NCBI RefSeq assembly: GCF_035013185.1
Contig: NZ_JAYGJO010000016.1
Location: forward strand, 1 to 64,000
Length of the DNA: 64,000 bases
Reading direction: 5' to 3'
From: Acerihabitans sp035013185
GTDB taxonomy: Bacteria; Pseudomonadota; Gammaproteobacteria; Enterobacterales; Enterobacteriaceae
Part shown: positions 53,654 to 61,765 of the stretch, piece by piece
How the letters are laid out: each line of letters opens with the position of its first letter
How positions within the stretch are numbered: position 1 is the first letter of the stretch
Translations under genes and position numbers: made by a program
The notes under the pieces: generated by a model
Databases searched by the model: none
What the model saw: the letters and a program-made list of their open reading frames with translations, nothing else
What the model was told of the DNA's origin: nothing

Positions 53654-56251
53654 GTGCTAGAAGACTATCGTAAGCTCGTGGCCGAGCGTGCTGCCCAGGG
53701 GATCGTACCTAAGCCGCTTGATGCTGCACAGGTGGCGACGCTGGTGACACTGCTGAAAAACCCGCCGATCGGCGAAGAGACCTTTTTACTTGACCTGTTA
53801 ACTCATCGGGTCCCCCCTGGAGTGGATGAAGCGGCTTATGTCAAAGCCGGCTTTCTGGCGGCGATCGCTAAAGGCGATGCCCATTCCCCGCTGATTTCCC
53901 CCGAGCGTGCGATTGAACTGCTCGGCACCATGCAGGGTGGTTATAATATACAACCACTGGTGGATGCGCTTGATCATGCCACGCTGGCACCGATTGCCGC
54001 CGGGGTATTAAAATCAATGCTGCTGATGTTCGACAGTTTCTATGACGTGGAAGCCAAGGCCAAAGCCGGTAATGCTTATGCGCTTGAGGTGATGCACGCC
54101 TGGGCCGATGCCGAGTGGTTTTTGTCGCGTCCGCCACTGGCGGAAAAAATCACCGTAACCGTGTTTAAAGTTACCGGAGAAACCAATACCGACGATCTGT
54201 CACCCGCACCTGACGCATGGTCGAGACCGGATATCCCGCTGCACGCTTTGGCGATGCTCAAGAATGCCCGCGAAGGCATCAATCCTGATCAGCCGGGTAG
54301 CGTCGGGCCTATCGGGCAGATAGAGGCGCTTAACCAACAGGGTTATCCACTGGCCTACGTGGGTGACGTGGTCGGCACCGGGTCATCGCGTAAATCCGCC
54401 ACCAACTCCGTATTATGGTATATGGGCGATGATCTGCCGTATGTGCCCAATAAACGGGGTGGTGGGGTAGTTCTGGGCAGTAAAATCGCGCCCATATTTT
54501 TTAATACCATGGAAGACTCGGGCGCGCTGCCGATTGAAGTGGATGTTACCGAGCTGAATATGGGCGATGTGATTGACATCTACCCGTTTAACGGTGAAAT
54601 CCGTCTGCACGATACCGACCGACTGTTGGCCACCTTCGCACTCAATACCGAGGTGCTGGTGGATGAAGTGCGTGCCGGCGGCCGTATTCCGCTGATTATC
54701 GGCCGCGGCCTGACCTCACGCGCCCGCGAGTCGCTGGGTTTACCCGCCAGTGAGATTTTCCGCCACGCCCGCGACGTGGCCGCCAGCACCAAGGGGTTTA
54801 CCCTGGCGCAGAAAATGGTTGGCCGGGCTTGTGGTGTGACGGGGGTCCGTCCGGGACAGTATTGTGAACCCAAAATGACCTCGGTGGGTTCGCAAGATAC
54901 CACCGGTCCAATGACCCGTGATGAGCTGAAAGATTTAGCCTGTCTGGGTTTTTCCGCCGATCTGGTGATGCAGTCGTTTTGCCATACCGCCGCCTACCCA
55001 AAACCGGTAGACGTGTTGACCCACCACACGCTGCCGGACTTTATTATGAACCGCGGCGGGGTTTCACTGCGTCCGGGAGATGGCATTATCCATTCCTGGC
55101 TAAACCGTATGTTACTGCCTGATACCGTCGGTACCGGTGGTGATTCCCATACCCGGTTCCCTATCGGCATCTCTTTTCCGGCCGGTTCGGGCCTGGTGGC
55201 GTTTGCCGCCGCCACCGGCGTGATGCCGTTGGATATGCCCGAGTCGGTGCTGGTGCGTTTTAAAGGCAAAATGCAGCCGGGTATTACGCTACGTGACCTG
55301 GTGCATTCCATTCCCTATTATGCGATTAAACAAGGGTTGTTGACGGTAGAGAAAAAAGGCAAAAAGAACATCTTCTCCGGCCGGATCCTGGAAATCGAGG
55401 GACTGCCTGAACTTAAGGTGGAACAAGCCTTTGAATTGGCGGATGCGTCGGCGGAACGTTCGGCAGCCGGTTGTACCATCAAACTGGACCAGGCACCGAT
55501 CGTCGAGTACCTCAGCTCCAATATTGTGTTGTTGAAATGGATGATCAGCGAAGGTTACGGCGATCGACGCACGCTGGAACGGCGGATCAAGGGTATGGAA
55601 AGCTGGCTGGCCGAACCGCATTTGCTGCAAGCTGACGCGGATGCGGAATATGCCGCCATTATTGATATCGATCTGGCGGAGATTAACCAGCCAATACTGT
55701 GTGCACCAAACGATCCGGACGATGCGCGTCTGCTTTCTGAGGTGGCCGGCAATAAAATTGATGAAGTGTTTATCGGATCCTGCATGACCAACATCGGTCA
55801 TTTCCGCGCAGCGGGTAAATTGCTCGATCAGCATAAAGGTCAACTACCAACCCGCCTCTGGGTGGCGCCACCCACTAAAATGGATGCTGCGCAGTTAACC
55901 GAAGAAGGTTATTACAGCGTGTTTGGCAAAAGCGGTGCGCGCATCGAAATTCCGGGCTGTTCTTTGTGTATGGGCAATCAGGCGAGGGTGGCCGACGGTG
56001 CGACTGTGGTATCTACCTCAACGCGTAACTTCCCTAACCGTCTTGGCAATGATGCGGATGTCTATCTGGCATCGGCGGAATTGGCGGCGGTGACCTCGTT
56101 ATTGGGACGTCTACCGACGGTGGAAGAGTATTTGCAAGCCATTGCGTTGGTGGACAAGACAGCAGCAGATACCTATCGTTATCTGAACTTTAATAAATTG
56201 GCGGAATATACCGATAAAGCAGAACAGGTGATTTTCCAGACTGCAGTGTAG
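53654..56251 (+). CDS. acnB: Aconitate hydratase B AcnB
   Basis: Main citric-acid-cycle aconitase; also binds mRNA when its iron-sulfur cluster is lost. 865 residues, as in E. coli. HEAT-like N-terminal domain (about 1-160), swivel domain next, then the catalytic core; the [4Fe-4S] ligands are Cys in GSCMTNIGHF near 710 and in CSLCMGNQ near 769-772. The start codon is GTG (MLEDYRK), with GAGGAG 6 nt upstream. The flanking genes on both sides are accessory ankyrin/protease genes, so acnB is an isolated core gene here. Confidence 0.98.
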   Translation: MLEDYRKLVAERAAQGIVPKPLDAAQVATLVTLLKNPPIGEETFLLDLLTHRVPPGVDEAAYVKAGFLAAIAKGDAHSPLISPERAIELLGTMQGGYNIQPLVDALDHATLAPIAAGVLKSMLLMFDSFYDVEAKAKAGNAYALEVMHAWADAEWFLSRPPLAEKITVTVFKVTGETNTDDLSPAPDAWSRPDIPLHALAMLKNAREGINPDQPGSVGPIGQIEALNQQGYPLAYVGDVVGTGSSRKSATNSVLWYMGDDLPYVPNKRGGGVVLGSKIAPIFFNTMEDSGALPIEVDVTELNMGDVIDIYPFNGEIRLHDTDRLLATFALNTEVLVDEVRAGGRIPLIIGRGLTSRARESLGLPASEIFRHARDVAASTKGFTLAQKMVGRACGVTGVRPGQYCEPKMTSVGSQDTTGPMTRDELKDLACLGFSADLVMQSFCHTAAYPKPVDVLTHHTLPDFIMNRGGVSLRPGDGIIHSWLNRMLLPDTVGTGGDSHTRFPIGISFPAGSGLVAFAAATGVMPLDMPESVLVRFKGKMQPGITLRDLVHSIPYYAIKQGLLTVEKKGKKNIFSGRILEIEGLPELKVEQAFELADASAERSAAGCTIKLDQAPIVEYLSSNIVLLKWMISEGYGDRRTLERRIKGMESWLAEPHLLQADADAEYAAIIDIDLAEINQPILCAPNDPDDARLLSEVAGNKIDEVFIGSCMTNIGHFRAAGKLLDQHKGQLPTRLWVAPPTKMDAAQLTEEGYYSVFGKSGARIEIPGCSLCMGNQARVADGATVVSTSTRNFPNRLGNDADVYLASAELAAVTSLLGRLPTVEEYLQAIALVDKTAADTYRYLNFNKLAEYTDKAEQVIFQTAV

Positions 56252-56629
56252 TTGTGCCTTCATCTTGTGCTGCGGCAAGTCTGCCGCAGCACATCGGTAA
56301 ATGCTAATATCCCGTCTTTGCAAAATATGTTTGGCTCTATAGATAAATTGCTCTCCAGGAATGTCATTCGATAGGCATGTATGCAGAATATAATAATAAG
56401 AACCCTACCCTTCATCCCCCCCTGCCTGCAACGCGAATTATCTCGGTATAATTATTAAGTTATTTTAAGTGATGTGGTTATTATTTATTTTGTTATTATC
56501 ATAACAATATTCCCTAAACCTATCGACGATTGAGTCTACTAAGACTCTTTGCTTAATTCAATATGGAAATTAACGGGTTTTTTCGTTATAAAATAGATGT
56601 TCTTATGACAAAATGGAGTAGTAGGCATT
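56252..56629. other. acnB-ankyrin intergenic region
   Basis: Holds the acnB hairpin (56267-56292), a dispersed-repeat tail fragment near 56425-56455 (CTGCAACGCGAATTATCTCGGTATA in part), and an AT-rich stretch that should contain the promoter of the second ankyrin gene. No gene seen. Confidence 0.6.
56267..56292 (+). terminator. Hairpin after acnB
   Basis: GTGCTGCGGCA (56267-56277) and TGCCGCAGCAC (56282-56292) form a perfect 11-bp stem with a 4-nt loop, 15 nt after the stop. No T-tract. Confidence 0.75.
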
Positions 56630-58006
56630 ATGATTGGCGAAATGCGTTTTGGCGCGGTAAATAACATTACTACCACCAAAGGAATATATACTCGTGATAA
56701 CTTCACTCATGCATCTTTTAACCGGTGGGGGGTTCAACAAGAATCGCTGAATGATTCGTTGCGTTACGTCAGAAATTCCCTCTCAAAATATGTTGTTTTC
56801 CAAGAAATAAATCATGTTGAACATGATGATACCCAACGGGAGCCCATACAAAAAAGTCTTATCTATGCAGGGCAACCGCAGGGACGGCGAGGAAAACGCC
56901 AATTAGGCGATCTACCCATTAGCCCAGAGAAAAGTGGCGATACCCTGAAACAGCAGACTGCCGATAACACCGGGCATCGTCATCGTCATGGGCATGGCGT
57001 AAAAGATCCCGATGGGATGACATCCGGCAGCTCGGCTGCAGATGTTTGTGCGAGTGTCGCCAGGAAAAATGAAAAATTTGAAAATAACAACATCGCTATT
57101 GATACCACACTTTATCAGGGAAGAACGTTGTTAACCAAGGCGGCAATGAAAGGCTGTGTTGCTGAATTGACAAAATTAATCACCTCAGGAGCCAATCCCT
57201 ACGTGGTGAGCACCTCAGACCATAACAGAACACCGCTGATTTATGCGGCGAAGAACGGTCATAGTGAGGTAGTGGATATACTTCTTACTTTTTATCAAGC
57301 TTTCGGCGATATTAAGGGTATCAGATATGCTGATTCCACAGGAATGTCGGCGCTAATGTATGCTAGAAAAAATAATCATCAGAGCATATACCTTAAGTTG
57401 TTTTCAGCAGGTCAGCATGCGCGAAGTGATAGGCCTGCCGTTGACCATCAGTTTCCCCTTTGGGCGGGTGTCACTAACGGTTTGCGACCAAAAAGGAAAC
57501 TTGCAGTAAGCAGCACCGACTTGCGGTTAGCCAACCGCGAGGACCGGGTGAAAAAAGCGCTTGAGCCGGCATCTCGCGACAACCCAGAAATCGGGGTGGA
57601 TAGCTTGCTGGGTAACCTAGGCCGCATTAGCATCACACCCATCAACCCTGAGGATAATATTGCAATACTCCACGCCACGCAACGTGATGATATTTCGGCT
57701 ATCGAGGCGTTATTGGCGCAAGGCGCCGATATTAACGCCGTCGACGACGAAGGGAAAACCGCGTTAATGTGGTCTTCACAGCGCGGTGCCTTGCAAATCG
57801 TGGAGACGCTGCTCGAACGTGGTGCCAACGTTGCCATTAAGGATCATGTTAATAAGACGGCGTTACATTATGCGATCGAGTCTGGCCATACGCCGGTGGA
57901 AGGCTTAATCATGCAATATATGCCAATCAATTCCGCCACCGCCACCCAGTCTACATTTGCTACCCATGCCTTCCGCTGGCTAAGAAGGGTGCTGCCGTTT
58001 GGCTAA
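56630..58006 (+). CDS. Ankyrin-repeat protein (second)
   Basis: A 458-residue protein. The first ~150 residues are unrecognised and include a basic patch (GRRGKRQ near 84) and a His-rich stretch (HRHRHGHG near 120). Two ankyrin blocks follow: about residues 160-265 (GRTLLTKAAMKGC, NRTPLIYAAKNGH, GMSALMYARKNNH) and about 340-435 (DNIAILHATQRDD, EGKTALMWSSQRGA, NKTALHYAIESGH). A ~75-residue basic linker separates them. No signal peptide or membrane segment. GGAG is 11 nt before the ATG, rather far. It lies between acnB and yacL, which are neighbours in E. coli. The two ankyrin proteins share repeat style but no obvious N-terminal similarity. Effector or scaffold role is inference. Confidence 0.82.
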   Translation: MIGEMRFGAVNNITTTKGIYTRDNFTHASFNRWGVQQESLNDSLRYVRNSLSKYVVFQEINHVEHDDTQREPIQKSLIYAGQPQGRRGKRQLGDLPISPEKSGDTLKQQTADNTGHRHRHGHGVKDPDGMTSGSSAADVCASVARKNEKFENNNIAIDTTLYQGRTLLTKAAMKGCVAELTKLITSGANPYVVSTSDHNRTPLIYAAKNGHSEVVDILLTFYQAFGDIKGIRYADSTGMSALMYARKNNHQSIYLKLFSAGQHARSDRPAVDHQFPLWAGVTNGLRPKRKLAVSSTDLRLANREDRVKKALEPASRDNPEIGVDSLLGNLGRISITPINPEDNIAILHATQRDDISAIEALLAQGADINAVDDEGKTALMWSSQRGALQIVETLLERGANVAIKDHVNKTALHYAIESGHTPVEGLIMQYMPINSATATQSTFATHAFRWLRRVLPFG

Positions 58007-58120
58007 ATACGGGGTTAAATCCGTGACATTTGACCGGGGCACTCGGTAAAATCCAACTTAGCTAACGATCTTGCGCTGACAAAAGGGTAAAATCACTACC
58101 ATCAGGTAGCCAGATTGATT

Positions 58121-58165
58121 GAGCGCGGCGCTGCCTTGCCGTTACGCGGATTATTTAGGGTATAC
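58121..58165 (+). repeat. Dispersed-repeat tail fragment before yacL
   Basis: GCGGCGCTGCCTTGCCG...GCGGATTATTTAGGGTATA matches the tail of the repeat at 2614-3003 (CTGCCTTCCTGCGCCGCGAATTATTTAGG in part). Its last bases supply the yacL ribosome site region (AGGG at 58157-58160). Confidence 0.6.
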
Positions 58166-58169
58166 AGCT

Positions 58170-58535
58170 ATGGATTATGATTTTATTCGCGATATCTCTG
58201 GGCAGGTCAGCGTCACCTTTTCCATGGGACATGAAGCGCTTGGCCACTGGTTCAATGAAGAGGTCAAGGGCGATCTTGCGCTGTTGGATCAGGTTGAAGA
58301 CAATCTGCGCCGGTTAGCCGGTGGTCAAGATAGCTGGCAGTGCATCGGTCATGAATATACGCTGTGGACCGATGGCGAAGAAGTTATCGTGCGTGCCAAT
58401 GATATCGCTTTTGTCACTGACGAATTGGAGGAAGGTTTAAGTTATTACGATGAGGAGAGCCTGTCATTATGTGGCGCCGAGGATTTTCTACAGGTTGTCA
58501 CTCAATATCGCGATTTTTGTCGTCATACCTGGTGA
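58170..58535 (+). CDS. yacL: UPF0231 family protein YacL
   Basis: Conserved small cytoplasmic protein of unknown function in Enterobacterales. 121 residues (E. coli 120), with FSMGHEALGHWFNEEVK, GHEYTLWTDGEEVIVRAN and YYDEESLSLCGAEDFLQVV conserved. The ATG at 58170 gives the family start MDYDFIRDI; an upstream TTG would read through repeat-derived sequence. Mid-to-acidic composition, no membrane segment. Confidence 0.94.
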   Translation: MDYDFIRDISGQVSVTFSMGHEALGHWFNEEVKGDLALLDQVEDNLRRLAGGQDSWQCIGHEYTLWTDGEEVIVRANDIAFVTDELEEGLSYYDEESLSLCGAEDFLQVVTQYRDFCRHTW

Positions 58536-58547
58536 GTTTTATCAAGG

Positions 58548-58605
58548 GCGATATACCCGGCATACTTCATACTTCATACTTCATACTTCAGGTGTGTTGG
58601 CTTCA
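58548..58605 (+). repeat. Dispersed-repeat head with expanded 7-bp tandem
   Basis: GCGATATACCCGGCATACTTC matches the repeat head, but the heptamer CATACTT then recurs four times (58561-58588) before CAGGTGTGTTGGCTTC. Other copies in the window have it once, so the array looks like slippage inside the element. Confidence 0.8.
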
Positions 58606-58652
58606 TTTACATTGGATGATGCAATGAAAAGGAAGCCACAGACCAGTATTTT

Positions 58653-59471
58653 CTAAAATGATGATGACTGTTGACCCGTTATAACCGGTAGATTGCGACC
58701 ATAATAAATCTCCCGCATTTCTTTATACAGCAGCTCGGTAATTTCTTTGCGCTCGGTGGCGCTTAAATCTTCCGGTTTTGCATTGAATAGGTAATGCTTT
58801 AAGTCAAAATCTTTTAACATCATTTTGGTATGAAAAATATTTTCTTGATAGATGTTAACATCCATCATGTGGTACTGGGCTTTCATATCCTTAGAAAGGA
58901 AGTTTTGGATAGAATTGATTTCATGATCTATATAATATTTGATGCCATTGATATCACGGGTAAAACCCCTAACCCGGTAATCCATGGTCACAATATCGGA
59001 TTCAAGCTGATGAATCAGGTAGTTCAATGCTTTGAGCGGTGAAATCACGCCGCAGGTTGAGACTTCGATATCCGCGCGAAAGGTACAGAGTCCACCTTCA
59101 GGATGGCTTTCTGGGTAGGTATGTACGCAAATATGACTTTTGTCTAGATGGGCGACTACCGAGTTCGGCAACGGTCCGGGATGCTCTGACTTATCTATGC
59201 TGTGGGGATCTATCGGATCTTCACTGACCAAAATGGTCACACTGGCGCCTTGGGGTTCATAGTCCTGCCGCGCAACGTTCAGTATATTGGCCCCAATCAT
59301 CGCACAGGTGTCGGTCAGAATCTCGGTAAGCCGGTTAGCGTTGTATTGTTCATCAATATAAGCAATATAACCATCGCGGTCATCGGCCGTTTTGGCATAA
59401 CAAATATCATAAATACAAAAACCCAAGCTCTTGGTGAGATTATTAAAGCCGTGTAGTTTTAGCTTCTGCAA
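58653..59471 (-). CDS. speD: S-adenosylmethionine decarboxylase proenzyme SpeD
   Basis: Pyruvoyl enzyme that makes decarboxylated S-adenosylmethionine for spermidine synthesis. 272 residues (E. coli 264), the extra residues being at the C-terminus. Self-cleavage would be between Lys111 and Ser112 in HLDKSHICVH; the HTYPESHPEGGLCTF and STCGVISPLKALN blocks are intact. The start codon is TTG, as in E. coli, with a strong AAGGGGGTGA ribosome site 7 nt upstream. Forms the speE-speD operon, 39 nt apart. Confidence 0.96.
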   Translation of the reverse strand: MQKLKLHGFNNLTKSLGFCIYDICYAKTADDRDGYIAYIDEQYNANRLTEILTDTCAMIGANILNVARQDYEPQGASVTILVSEDPIDPHSIDKSEHPGPLPNSVVAHLDKSHICVHTYPESHPEGGLCTFRADIEVSTCGVISPLKALNYLIHQLESDIVTMDYRVRGFTRDINGIKYYIDHEINSIQNFLSKDMKAQYHMMDVNIYQENIFHTKMMLKDFDLKHYLFNAKPEDLSATERKEITELLYKEMREIYYGRNLPVITGQQSSSF

Positions 59472-59510
59472 TTGAGTTCACCCCCTTAATGGATGCCGTT
59501 AGTATCAGTA

Positions 59511-60383
59511 TTAAGCTGTTAAGGCATTCAGTAAATATTGTGGCAGGGCAAAACTGCCGTTATGTATTGCTGGGTTATAATAGCGGCACTCAAGTCCCGC
59601 CGCCGCCACGCGTTGGCGCAATATTTCCGGGTCAAGGTGGCGCAACGCAGCATGTTGGCTGGCCCAAGCGAAGGTCATGATGCCCCCGTAATAGGTGGGC
59701 ACCGCCGCTTGGTAAAAACTGACATCGCCAAAATAGTGGCTGAGCTTGCGATGACTATTTACCGCTTCATCCTGTTGTAAAAAGCAGACACCGTTTTGTG
59801 CGACAAAGATGCCACCTTCATTCAGGCAACGTGCGCAGCCCTGGTAGAAATCAGACGTAAACAGGCTGGCACCCGGCCCGATCGGATCGGTGCAGTCGGA
59901 GATGATCACATCGAACTTTTCTTGGCTGCCGGTAACAAAATTCACTCCATCGTCGATAACCAATGTGAAACGCGGGTCGTCAAACGCACCTGCGCTATGT
60001 CGAGGTAAATACTGGCGGCAAAAAGTGATCACCCCGGCATCAATTTCAACCATGGTGATCTGCTCCACGCCAGTATGACGACTGACTTCGCGCAGCATGC
60101 CGCCGTCCCCACCGCCGATAATCAAGACCTTTTTGGCCTGTCCGTGCGCGATAAGCGGCACGTGGGCCATCATTTCATGATAAATAAATTCATCGCGTTC
60201 CGTGGTTTGTACCACGCCGTCCAATGCCATGACGCGACCAAAGGCAGCATTTTCAAAAATAATCAAATCCTGGAGGTCGGTTTTTTGCCGATATAAAAGG
60301 GTATCCATGGTGAAATGCTGGCCAAAATGGGCGTGCAGCGTCTCATTCCAGGTGTCTGTAGGTGACTCAATAGGCTGTGGCAT
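59511..60383 (-). CDS. speE: Spermidine synthase SpeE
   Basis: Transfers aminopropyl from decarboxylated S-adenosylmethionine to putrescine. 290 residues from the ATG at 60383 (E. coli 288). QDLIIFENAAFGRVMALDG, IIGGGDGGMLREVSRH (substrate-binding loop) and the catalytic Asp in ISDCTDPIGPG are intact. Upstream in-frame ATGs would add up to 25 residues not found in the family. Upstream of speD in one operon. Confidence 0.95.
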   Translation of the reverse strand: MPQPIESPTDTWNETLHAHFGQHFTMDTLLYRQKTDLQDLIIFENAAFGRVMALDGVVQTTERDEFIYHEMMAHVPLIAHGQAKKVLIIGGGDGGMLREVSRHTGVEQITMVEIDAGVITFCRQYLPRHSAGAFDDPRFTLVIDDGVNFVTGSQEKFDVIISDCTDPIGPGASLFTSDFYQGCARCLNEGGIFVAQNGVCFLQQDEAVNSHRKLSHYFGDVSFYQAAVPTYYGGIMTFAWASQHAALRHLDPEILRQRVAAAGLECRYYNPAIHNGSFALPQYLLNALTA

Positions 60384-60492
60384 GATCAGGCTGATCCTCG
60401 GCGTTACCGCCATGGGAAAACGGCGCAATATAATAGCGAAATCCGTACCGGGTTGCACGGATGATTTTCACACTAACGAAAATACAGATGCG

Positions 60493-60840
60493 CTATTTAG
60501 CGTAGGCGAGCAGACTGAGCGAATTGGTGGCCAGGCTTTCACATTTTTTCGGCGTGGGGATGGCGATACCGCTTAGATCGTGGTAGCTGTCCTCACCCAG
60601 GGCACGCATGTTGTAGCTGCCGTAATTGCTGAGATCCCAACGGTTTTGTTGAGCGAAGATGAGAATGGCGCGATGGATCTGTGCATTTGGCATATCCGTA
60701 TAGCCACAATTATTTTTAAGGAAAACGAACACGGCGGTTAAATCAGCCATATCTTCGGCTTCGGGTTCGGTTAAGGCTTGTGACGCAGTGGAAAAACCCA
60801 GTATCCCGAGCAACAGCATCACCAATAGGGAGTGTTTCAT
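60493..60840 (-). CDS. yacC: Exported protein YacC
   Basis: Small periplasmic protein, 115 residues as in E. coli. A clear signal peptide (KHSLLVMLLLGILGFSTASQA) is followed by TEPEAEDMADLTAVFVFLKNNCGY and GEDSYHDLSGIAIPTPKKC; the two Cys probably form a disulfide. The family is distantly related to type II secretion pilotins, but its role is not established. Last gene before the region that in E. coli carries cueO and gcd. Confidence 0.93.
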   Translation of the reverse strand: MKHSLLVMLLLGILGFSTASQALTEPEAEDMADLTAVFVFLKNNCGYTDMPNAQIHRAILIFAQQNRWDLSNYGSYNMRALGEDSYHDLSGIAIPTPKKCESLATNSLSLLAYAK

Positions 60841-61150
60841 GTTAAAGCCTGAATCAAAAATTAGAGACTGGCGTTATCATATTTCATGATTTTCGCCCTG
60901 GATTTTCTTCGTGCGCCAGATGGGTGACGTTAGCGATATTATACTCAATTATGGAGCAAGTTGCGCTAATTGTCCCGTCTCCTTAAATAAAAAAATGCCC
61001 TTTCGCCAGGCTTCGGACATGAGCGGTGATGCACCGATTGTACGCTGGAGGCGCGTCTTGGCAAAGCTGAGACTCAGGGACCTGCGGTTGATGCTAATGT
61101 TTAAACTGAATGGTGGTGGTTGAGTGGCTGCTTTATCTGACATAACCACA

Positions 61151-61183
61151 TCGTCACTACATCGTCACTACATCGTCACTACA
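61151..61183. repeat. Three tandem copies of an 11-bp unit
   Basis: TCGTCACTACA occurs three times without spacing at 61151, 61162 and 61173. Confidence 0.95.
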
Positions 61184-61292
61184 GCATAACTATACTATTA
61201 TCGTGCTATTTTTTGCCATCGGTGTGAATAAATTCCACGGCGACATAATTGTTTATTATTCTCATGCAACCAAAATGAGTTATTATTTAAGC

Positions 61293-61470
61293 ACTAAATA
61301 ATATCAACACTAAATAAGGCAATAAGCGTTCCAAATTATGGTAGAGGTGAGGACTAAATAATTTTAACACTAAATAAGGCAATAAGCGTTCCAAATTATG
61401 GTAGAGGTGAGGACTAAATAATTTTAACACTAAATAAGGCAATAAACGTTCCAAATTATGGTAGAGGTGA
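61293..61470. repeat. Three tandem 60-bp repeats upstream of the FN3 gene
   Basis: Units begin at 61293, 61353 and 61413; each contains CACTAAATAAGGCAATAA, CGTTCCAAATTATGG and TAGAGGTGA. Units 1 and 2 are almost identical; the third changes at its end. Each unit also holds a second ACTAAATAA. Units 1 and 2 can encode a seven-residue peptide (MVEVRTK) from ATG to TAA. There are no variable spacers, so it is not a CRISPR array. Confidence 0.95.
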
Positions 61471-61765
61471 TGTCAGTATAACGTGATGAAGGTAAGGTTT
61501 TTTGAGTCTTTTTTTAGTAAAATCCCCCCATGTTGTATCGACATGGTTTTATTGTAAATCAATAAAGTGCTTTTTACATACGGATTAACTATTCCTTTGT
61601 TTATATTCCCCATGGGATGAACTATTTTTATCTAATTCATAATGGATATGGTTTTTTAATATTTTTCACGGAAGATACATGTTGAACAGCTATGCCCTTG
61701 ATGTAGGGGGAAATCGTGTGTGACAACATCACCGCTTAATAATATTATTTATGTGAGGCTAATAT

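Larger units (their letters stand above)
60841..61765. other. Non-coding region replacing cueO-gcd position, with tandem repeats
   Basis: No supported gene. The E. coli neighbours cueO and gcd are absent and no remnant was recognised. It contains an 11-bp tandem triplication (61151-61183) and three 60-bp repeats (61293-61470), then an AT-rich stretch leading to the cysteine-rich FN3 gene. GAGG at 61755-61758 is that gene's ribosome site. Confidence 0.65.

Noticed and set aside
60911..61149. Small frames on both strands after yacC as cueO or gcd remnants
   Set aside because: No resemblance to either protein could be seen and there is no ribosome site.
61293..61470. Tandem repeats as a possible CRISPR array
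   Set aside because: The 60-bp units are contiguous with no variable spacers and there are no cas genes nearby.
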